From NCBI GenBank assembly GCA_014885115.2, contig WKLE02000418.1, positions 1-64,000 of the forward strand: DNA of 64,000 nt, in the 5' to 3' direction. The stretch comes from Asterionellopsis glacialis. Lineage: Eukaryota; Bacillariophyta; Plagiogrammaphyceae; Rhaphoneidales; Asterionellopsidaceae. Positions 56,417-64,000 of this stretch are shown here, in pieces. Made by a program: the position numbers and the translations under genes. How positions within the stretch are numbered: the first letter of the stretch is position 1; each line of letters begins with the position of its first letter. The notes beneath the pieces were generated by a model. The model was given only the letters and a program-made list of their open reading frames with translations, was not told the DNA's origin and ran no database searches.

Positions 56417-58163
56417 TTACCCCAGGAAATTAGCAACTTCTTTCAAAAGTTTTTTCTTTTCAATACGAAACACTACTGGAATTGTATCCTCAGCATCAGA
56501 ATCCATACTTTTATTGGATTTCATGCGTTTCAATAATTCTTCATCTTCTTCAAGAGATGTCGATTTTGATGCTAATTCTAATTCTAAAGCAGTACGTGCA
56601 GCAAGTCGAGCCAACCTTTCATTTTCTACACCCCCTGCCATTTCCTCGGAAAAGTTACCTTTCGAAAGCAAAGGAATGATTCAAAGGCTGGGTTCAATCA
56701 GAAGTTCTGAACGCAAGGGAGAAAGTGGTATTGTCCTTCACTAGATATTACAAGAACAGGTACTTACCAATTGCTTCGCCAGCAGCCGCCCACTCTTCAT
56801 CTGAAGATACTAGTGCTCTTAAAGCTTGCATAACAGCAGGATCAACTCCTCCAGCACGGCTTACTACAACCCCTCCCAGTGGATTAGCTGCACCGTCGCC
56901 ATCTGATCCGGATGCAAGAACAATCGTACTTCCAAGCAATCCTGCCCGGCTCAATTTTTCTAATCTTCCCGCTGCAAATGTTCTTCCGCAAGCTTTTTCG
57001 AGTGCATCAATATCCCATTCTTTCAGAGGCGGCATAACGTATACATCGTGAGGATTGTTAGGTTCGACGAATCCATAATACTGCAACAATTGGTCGTTAG
57101 AGCGAGCCCCATACGAGATGAATAGTTCCGATCCGTTCGGAACCTGTGTCCCAGGATTGACAGCAAGGCTATAGGAATCCCCAAAGAACTCGAAAGATAC
57201 ATCAGCAGTCGTTCCCAAGCTCCGGTGATTGGCCATATCAATAAGTGGACAAATGGCATACTTCTTCTTTTTAAAGAGTTTTGGTATAACAAAATCTTTT
57301 AGAATTGAAGCACAAAGCACAAGGCCAGCACCATTGGCAGCTTGCTCTAATGTTCCTAGGTTCAACCCAACATAAACTGTCACCAAAAATAATGTAAATG
57401 CATAAGGCAAAGGATTGAAGGCAGATCCAGTAAATGCGCCTGAAAACACACGTGACCTTGCACATTCACAACCCCACACAAAGTCATCGAAAGACATTTT
57501 AGAACTGATCTGAGGCGTAGCACCTTTCACTAGATTATCGTACAGTCGCTTCCACTCCGTCTCTTGTCGAGTGACAGCATCAGATAAGTGCGAATACTGC
57601 AATTCATCTCTGGTTGCCTGTGACCAATGAATTGGTGTATCAAATTTTCTGGGTAGCGAATCTAACCATGGTCTCATATCCGTATCACCCTTTTTCCCAG
57701 AAAGGTCCAAAGCATTCAGGTAAGCTGAAAACTGTACAAACCAAGGGGCATCACGTAATTCCTTTTTATCAAACAAATCAAGAACAGTTCGATCATCAGG
57801 TCCATCACCGGGTGTCTCCACGGTCAAAGCCATATCAGTGGGAACTGTCACAACCAAGCTGTTGGGTGGCAAATCCTTATTAGCTACCAATCCCAAACCG
57901 CCAAAGGAACTTTGTTCAACAGCAACACCTCCAGTTTGAATCTCGTTAGCCTTTGCCCAATCCGTGAGACTAGAAATCCGTTTCATTCTGGATGCATCGG
58001 TCGTTGTCTGTGTTTGTGCTGAAAGATGAATTGTTCTAAGACCAGCACCACATCTTTTGAAAGGTGTTGTTGGGCAAAATGCACCTACAGAATACTGATC
58101 CAACAACAGATGCACAACCAAGGATGCGATCACGCATCTACTTGATACCTCTACCTTCATCAT
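56417..58163 (-). CDS. Rubisco-LSMT-like SET domain lysine methyltransferase
   Basis: Exon 1 is 58163-56768 and exon 2 is 56658-56417, with a 109-base GTAAGT-AG intron; 545 aa. The N-terminal signal peptide ends VGAFCP, the plastid context. The SET core has GGLGLVANKDLPPNSLVVTVP, SFDDFVWGCECARSRVFS, CPLIDMANHR, ELFISYGARSNDQLLQYYGFV. These are the SAM and lysine-channel elements found in plastid LSMT and SETD3 enzymes. A hydrophobic insertion of about 50 residues (YAFTLFLVTVYVGLNL to FVIPKLFKKKK) separates SET-I from SET-C and could be a membrane anchor. The C-terminal ENERLARLAARTALELEL in exon 2 belongs to the LSMT substrate-binding domain. Known targets of relatives are Rubisco large subunit and aldolase; the target here is not known. 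Confidence 0.85.
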
Positions 58164-58763
58164 CAGATTATCTTATGTAGATAAAGATTTTATAAAACCG
58201 ATACATAAAAATGTAATGATGGGGATGGTGGCATGAAACGCACACACAAATCCCACACACACAAAATTATTGAAATAGATCTTGAGTGTCAGGGAAAAAA
58301 CGTCAGTTCAGTGTCCCTCTACTAGAGACACATCAACATCATACTCTCTTTGTTATCGATTCGAAGTTCTAGATTCCATATAAAAATTTAGAGTTCGCAT
58401 TGACCAGGGCTTTCAGATTTTTCATTGGTTTGCGAACCAAAGTTGTTTTTAGCCAGTGAGTACTGGTTATGCGTGTCCCCGCGCCGTACCGGTAGATCCT
58501 AGTTGTGATCCTCTTTGCGCGCTCGAATGAAGAGGGAAAAAGCGGGTGAGATTACAGTGTAAGGCTCGTACTGTACGAGCTCGTACCTGTACATTCATTC
58601 TGACTTCTGACAGCAAGCTGACAGACATCTTGTCAGCCATCGATCAATAAAAAATAGCGCTAGTAGCAACCAGCGAAAAAAATAGAACATTGTGAACTAA
58701 AGTTCCTCACCTTTGTATGCGGTGACCACTTTTCTCGAGACGTTCAAAAATAAAGCTATCAAG
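58164..58763. promoter_or_regulatory. Divergent intergenic region (SET gene and PurF)
   Basis: Six hundred bases head to head. It contains the perfect 17-base palindrome GCTCGTACTGTACGAGC at 58564-58580, about 190 bases upstream of the PurF ATG, and other GTAC-rich sequence. No gene supported. Confidence 0.5.
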
Positions 58764-60555
58764 ATGTGCGGGATTGTGGGCCTGCTCCTAGCCGATGAAA
58801 ATGCATTTGTAAGTCTTTCATGGAAAGTTGGAAATTTCTATCAAACAGGAAATGATCATTTTTCTAATTCTGTGAAAATTTGCGTGTGAATGACTTTTTT
58901 CTCTGGTGCTGCTACAGGTGAATCAAATGCTTTTTGATGGTTTGACAGTTCTTCAACATCGTGGTCAAGACGCCGCAGGTATCGTCACCGCCGAACGTCA
59001 ACGTTTGCATCTTCGCAAGGAGAACGGACTTGTTAAGGATGTTTTCCAAACTCATCACATGATTGATTTAAGGGGTAATGTAGGTTTGGGGCACGTTCGG
59101 TACCCCACTGCAGGTTCTTCATCCTGCGCCGAAGCACAACCTCTCTACACCAATTTCCCATATGGTATTTGCGTAGCTCACAATGGAAACCTTACAAATA
59201 CTGAAGAACTTGCCGAACACATTGGCAAGACCAACCGTAGACATCTCAACACAGACTCAGACTCTGAAATGTTGCTCAACGTATTTGCTGAGTACCTTAC
59301 GGCTGCTGATTCGGATAATATGGTTGAGTCTGTATTCAACGCAATTACAGGAGTTATGAAGGAATGCAAAGGGGGCTACGCGGGAATGTACCTCATCAAC
59401 GGAGTGGGACTCGTGGGATTCCGTGATCCTCATGGTATCCGCCCCATGGTCTTTGGAAGTAGAAAATCTCCAACGGCTTGCGAGGAAAAGGAAAACAACT
59501 TTGACGCAAGTGGCGTCCCCAAAACTCCATCAAAAATGAAGAATACGGGAAATAAACTTGACTACGTGATGGCGAGTGAATCTGTTGCTATCGACACTCT
59601 TGGATTTGATCTTGTCAGGGACATCAAGGCTGGCGAAGCCATTTTTGTTGACATGAACACAGGCGAATGCCACACTCGTATTTGTGCTATAGAATCTAGC
59701 AAGGCACCTTGCATTTTCGAATATGTATACTTTGCTCGTCCGGACTCCATCATGGACGGTGTTAGTGTGTACGAATCACGTCTCAAAATGGGAGAAAAAC
59801 TTGCCGAGAAAATTATCAGAACATACCCAGATCATGATATTGATGTTGTTATTCCTATCCCTGACACCTCTCGTACATCCGCTTTACAGGCAGCATACAG
59901 GTTGAACCGTCCCTTTCGTGAGGGATTTATCAAGAACAGATACATTGCCAGAACGTTCATTATGCCAGGACAAGCCACAAGAAAAAAGAGTGTCAGACTC
60001 AAGCTCAACACTATCAAGAGTGAGTTTGCGGGAAAGAACGTACTCTTAGTGGACGACTCGATCGTCCGCGGAACTACTGCAAATGAGATTGTTGACATGG
60101 CACGTGAAGCTGGGGCCAAAAAGGTCTACTTTACAAGTGCAGCACCGCCCATCCGTTACCCCAACATTTACGGAATTGATATCCCAACAAGGCAGGAATT
60201 GGTTGCCTACGAACGGACCGAAGACGAAATCGCCAAGCACATTGGGTGTGATTGGGTAGTTTACCAAGATTTAGAGGACCTTGTAGAATCGGTGGCATGT
60301 GTTGCAAAACCAGAGGATAATCTGACACAGTTTGACACGAGCTGTTTCAGTGGTGAATATGTGACTGGGGAAAGTATTGGAGACCCATACTTTAACAAAC
60401 TTTTTGATTTGAGAAATGATGAAGCGAAGCAGAATAAATTGAAAAAAACAGAGCAAAGTAACGATGGCTGCGAGGGTATGTCAAACGACAAAAGAGAACA
60501 ATCGCTCAAGGACGAAGGCTGCGAAGGATTGCAGAATAAGATTACTGCCCATTAG
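58764..60555 (+). CDS. Amidophosphoribosyltransferase (PurF)
   Basis: Exon 1 is 58764-58808 (15 codons) and exon 2 is 58918-60555, with a 109-base GTAAGT-CAG intron; 560 aa. The very short first exon encodes MCGIVGLLLADENAF and brings the nucleophile Cys2 right after Met, so no propeptide is needed. Glutaminase domain: LQHRGQDAAGI, GHVRYPTAG, VAHNGNL, NTDSDSEM. Phosphoribosyltransferase domain: FEYVYFARPDS, VVIPIPDTSRTSA, FIMPGQATRKKSVRLKLN, VLLVDDSIVRGTT (PRPP loop) and SAAPPIRYPN. It catalyses the first committed step of purine synthesis, from PRPP and glutamine. The C-terminal 60 residues are polar and unconserved. A gene model that lacks exon 1 would appear to lack the catalytic cysteine. 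Confidence 0.93.
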
Positions 60556-60989
60556 TATATAATTTAGTGTTTTGGAATTTTAAAAGTCAGTATTCTAGTT
60601 TCAATTTATTTTTGATGTATATTTTATAAAAAGGAAATGGTTAATAATACCTTGTTTAGTAAAAGTCTACACTTCTTTGCAAATGTTGTTACTGAATCGG
60701 ACCTGTGTTTCTTATTTTTGGACTGCGCAAACTTGCTACGTACCAGGTATAATAGATGAAAATGTCCTTCCGTTGTTGACTCATAACCATAATAACATCA
60801 TAATAATAATATATCATCTCTTGGTCTGCCCTTCGTAGGACTATAGGACTACGGTACCATCAACAGAATAATTTTGATGTCGCATTCACAGAAAGGCGGA
60901 AAAGCAACAATTTTTTATAAACCGGAATCATTGCTTGTCAACACTGATCTCTTCCGACAACAACGAACAATCGCAGTATTCAGTAAAAT
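60556..60989. other. Intergenic region
   Basis: No gene is supported. It contains the PurF 3' UTR, a near-copy of the palindrome (gtaccaggtat, 60740-60750), an ataataata run near 60800 and the TRM13 leader. Confidence 0.5.
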
Positions 60990-62731
60990 ATGCCTTCTGT
61001 TCAAGACCAAGATCAATCAGAAGACAAAATTCCTGAACCCCCCAAGGATTGGGACAGATGTCATTTCTTTGTAAAACACAAGCGTCGTTTTTGTAAACAG
61101 CATCCAATCGAATTTTATGCCAGTACTAACGGTGGACCTAAATATTGTGGCAACCATGCTCATTTATTCCAGAAAGAAAAAGAGCAAGAGCGCAAACGAA
61201 TTCCCTGTCCAATAGATCCATCACATTATATCTATGAAGATGCCCTTGCAAAGCATGTGCAGATATGCCCTCGTGCGAAGCGTAGAAGGATCCAAGAACA
61301 ACACTCTTACTACAAAGAAAGTGTGAACGTCGGTGGGCATGGGAAGAAATTGTGCCATCTGAATGACGAGAAGGGAGAAATAAATGTCGATCAAGCGAAG
61401 CGTCTTGCACAGAGAATAATAGAAGCGTATCAGCGCATTTTTCCCTCAGATTCAACCACTTCTGAAAGTTTCACCTCGGTAACATTTGATCAAATGCAAA
61501 GTTCAATTCCACTGCTAGATCTGTCAAAATCTGAACTCGAAGCGGGGCTGCCAAACGATATTGCACACCATCGCATCAGATCGGGAGGAGAGCGGCATTT
61601 AGTGCAACACGCAAGTCTCGGTAAGTTAACACCTTTACATCCGTCTCTCCACCTTCAACGTGATCTTTACTTACAATTTCATGTTTCATTTGAATGACAG
61701 TTGGTCATCTACGCCGCATTGGCATATTACCCAGTCTAAAGGAAAAAGGAACTGGGAAGAATAACGAAAAAATGGTAATTCTCGAAATGGGAGCTGGACG
61801 TGGGATTCTTGGTCTGGTAGCTGCAGGAACAGCAGCAGCATCCCGTTCGAATGGGAAAGTCCGATTAGTTCTTGTGGAACGAGCTGGAGGTCGTTCCAAA
61901 GCTGATACAGTGCTTCGGGTAGTCAAACGGGATAAAGATGGTGCAAAAACACCTTCATCTTATCTTCACCTTGACAAACTAGAATGGCTACGAGTTCAGT
62001 GCGATTTGGCTCACGTTCACATGCCCACTGTATTTGTTGAATTGAAAGACCAAAATAAATCCGCCAGCGATAACAATGAAGCTAAGCCAAAACTAGTCGG
62101 ACTCAAACCAGAAAATTCTGAAGATGACTCTGGAATAGTAGTTGTTGCGAAACATTTGTGTGGAGCCGGAACAGACTTGGCATTACGATCTTTGCAGGAA
62201 GTTTCAAAACAAGTGGATGCATGTGTTATGGCTACATGTTGTCACGGACTGTGTAACTGGAACGACTACGTTGGGAGAGATTTTTTATGTCGCGAACTTT
62301 CAGCAAGCGGGGACAATGCATCTTCTTTCAGTGAGAAAGAATTTGAATTAATGTGCCGATGGACCTCTGGTACAGTGGCAGTGGAACGTTCTTCTCAAAA
62401 AAATACAACCAATGATAACACTGCTTCAGATAACACAGACACGAAAGCTGACGATGAGGCCGTAGAACACAGCGTGATAGAAATAGACGATGCAAAAAGC
62501 CCTTGCGGCATTAATTCGATTGTAGCAGAACTGAAGCTGGCATGCGGTGTGCATGGGCTAGGTAGAGCATGCCAACGTCTTATAGATCAAGGACGTTGTG
62601 AGTATCTAAGAGGAGAATTATTTCGGAAAGAGGAAAGCGAAGAAAAAGGGAGCTCTGTCGAATTGTTTCATTATGTCCCTCCAATCATTACACCTCAAAA
62701 TGCTGTTCTAGTGGCCCACAAAACGAAATAA
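60990..62731 (+). CDS. TRM13: TRM13 tRNA 2'-O-methyltransferase
   Basis: Exon 1 is 60990-61620 and exon 2 is 61701-62731, with an 80-base GTAAGT-ACAG intron; 553 aa. The N-terminus has the TRM13 CCCH zinc knuckle (C24, C35, C53, H57: DRCHFFVKHKRRFC to YCGNH) and then the CHHC U11-48K-like finger (C73, H79, H89, C93: RIPCPIDPSHYIYEDALAKH). The catalytic domain shows ILEMGAGRGILGL (SAM), LVERAGGRSKADT, VVAKHLCGAGTDL, and MATCCHGLCNW. TRM13 methylates the 2'-hydroxyl of residue 4 in tRNA-Gly, His and Pro acceptor stems. Acidic insertions (about 355-375 and 460-490) are longer than in yeast. The family call is firm. Confidence 0.92.
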
Positions 62732-62843
62732 TTTACAACGCTGGTTTTCATATTTTTTGTTACAGCGCTAAATAGCTTCAACGTTTAGATGTTAAAAAGT
62801 TAGAAAGACGTCTTGCTATGACTTCATCCAGTCTCTCCTTCAG

Positions 62844-64000
62844 CTATGTTGTTACCAACGAAGTTGCAAGTAGTTCCTCTTGCGATACTTCAGGACGACC
62901 TACCGCAATACTCATACATCGAATGAGCAGGATAACCGTCCCAACAACTGCACTGTGTACTGGAAGAAACCACGGCAATTGTCTCCTAAAGAAAATGCCA
63001 GCAAGGACTCCAGATACAGCATAAACTAAACCCCGACCGATTGTCAAAACAAATTTAGTACCAGGGATCCGTATTAAAGGCTCGTGCAATGCCCACTTTA
63101 AGGTAACTCCAGAGTAATTATCCACCATAATTGTGTCTGGCAACCAGGTCTCCGGTCCCCATGGGATGACTCCAATTGTAGATGCCGCATTCATATTCTG
63201 ACGAACCAGAACTGGATCACAGGAGAGTAAGTTGAGGTCCTTGACACCCCACATTACACAATCCGCATGACCCGCCGCGAACCATGCCTTTCTTAGTAGC
63301 TTTTCTGCTCCGCGTTTTGTGATTGCATATGCATACGTCCCAAATGGACGACGTGGTACTTGGCAGTGCTTTGTAACTCTCCGTCGTTTACGACCACCTC
63401 CAGCAACAATAGCATTAGCACGACTTGCACCGTGTTTCCCCTCCGGATGGATAGGCCCAAATGCTCCCAGCACTAGAACGTCCCAACTGTTTTTGAATTC
63501 TTCGTTTTGTTCTAATTCATTAATAACTTGATTTACTTTGTCACAGAAATTATCGTCCACAAGGACATCGTCTTCAAGAACGATCTGCCATGGTTCAGAT
63601 TCACGAAATATCTTTTGCCAGGCTTTTCTATGTGACAAATAACAGCCTAACATTGCGGGTGTACAAAAAATACGAGCCAGTGGAGTTGCGTTGGATTGAA
63701 GTTCTTCTTTTGAGAGATGTTTCCCATATACTGCAGGAATTCGTTTCTGGAATGAAGAATAAAAGAACATGGCTCAATTGCGCGTGAGTATTTTCAGTAT
63801 TGCGGTTGTTACGCTGGTTTTTGTTACCGAAGAAAGATACATTTTGCAAGTAAATGATTCAAAATCAGAAATCTGTCTTACAATTTGTTCTGCTGGAACT
63901 CCGTTTGAGAGAAGCTCGTGGTTTACTGTTTTCCATCTTTCTTTATCCTTCTCTAAGTTAATTATGTTGATTGGGACATGAAAAGCTAAGCCGAATTGGA
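62844..64000 (-). CDS. Family 25 glycosyltransferase-like protein (5' end beyond the window)
   Basis: Last exon is 63746-62844; the previous exon runs from 63882 to the window edge, with a 135-base GTAAGA-CCAG intron. The partial product reads HVPINIINLEKDKERW, then after splicing RIPAVYGKHLSKEEL, GCYLSHRKAWQKI, WQIVLEDDVLV and GTYAYAITKRGAEKLL. This order is that of GT25 (bacterial LPS and procollagen galactosyltransferases), with the DxD-like EDD. The C-terminus has a hydrophobic stretch (LVYAVSGVLAGIFF, then a second one), unusual for the family and perhaps a membrane anchor. No start codon is seen in the visible part. The product is probably in the Golgi or ER. Confidence 0.85.

Noticed and set aside
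54300..56420. Possible TPP riboswitch near ThiD-ThiE
   Set aside because: The conserved core elements were not found in either flank by eye.

Overview
The window is nuclear DNA of a diatom (Bacillariophyta). The evidence is: several proteins with a signal peptide followed by the diatom plastid cleavage context (an alanine and a phenylalanine, as in TAFSS, LAFTP and VGAFC); a cyclin of the type expanded in diatoms; a Ty1/copia remnant with a CoDi-like reverse transcriptase; short GT-AG introns of about 80-340 bases; a ThiD-ThiE fusion; and a thioredoxin reductase that uses UGA as selenocysteine. I cannot name the species. There is one assembly gap, 44365-44586.

Layout. 1-6.9 kb: UTP11 (cut by the window edge), a glycine-zipper protein, a small membrane protein, a glutaredoxin-like/thioredoxin reductase selenoprotein and a TrmK-like tRNA methyltransferase. 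About 7.4-10.2 kb: an AT-rich island almost without CpG and with no intact gene. 10.8-22.0 kb: a membrane-anchored acyl-CoA-binding protein, a plastid-targeted unknown protein, TFIIB, a plastid DEAD-box-type helicase, a diatom cyclin and TRM7. 22.2-35.4 kb: a block bracketed by two direct repeats of about 0.4 kb. It holds a broken DUF4116 repeat gene, a CHAT protease-STAND NTPase-macrodomain gene, and a second CpG-depleted island with a dead YbeY gene and a copia remnant. 35.4-43.5 kb: kinesin-14 and a very long DnaG-type primase. 45.7-64 kb: a diphosphoinositol-type Nudix hydrolase, seipin, MOCS3/UBA4, MGDG synthase, ThiD-ThiE, a Rubisco-LSMT-like SET protein, PurF, TRM13 and a family 25 glycosyltransferase (cut by the window edge).

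The genes are mostly unrelated housekeeping functions, as is normal for a eukaryote. Loose themes are tRNA modification (TrmK, TRM7, TRM13, MOCS3), plastid maintenance (primase, helicase, MGDG synthase, SET protein) and lipid handling (ACBP, seipin, MGDG synthase). The best candidates for new biology are the CHAT-STAND-macro protein with its decayed DUF4116 neighbour inside a repeat-bracketed accessory block, the selenoprotein with a fused glutaredoxin-like domain and two candidate recoding RNA structures, and the sharply bounded CpG-depleted islands. Exon junctions were inferred by eye from splice signals, frame and family similarity. No search or folding program was run.
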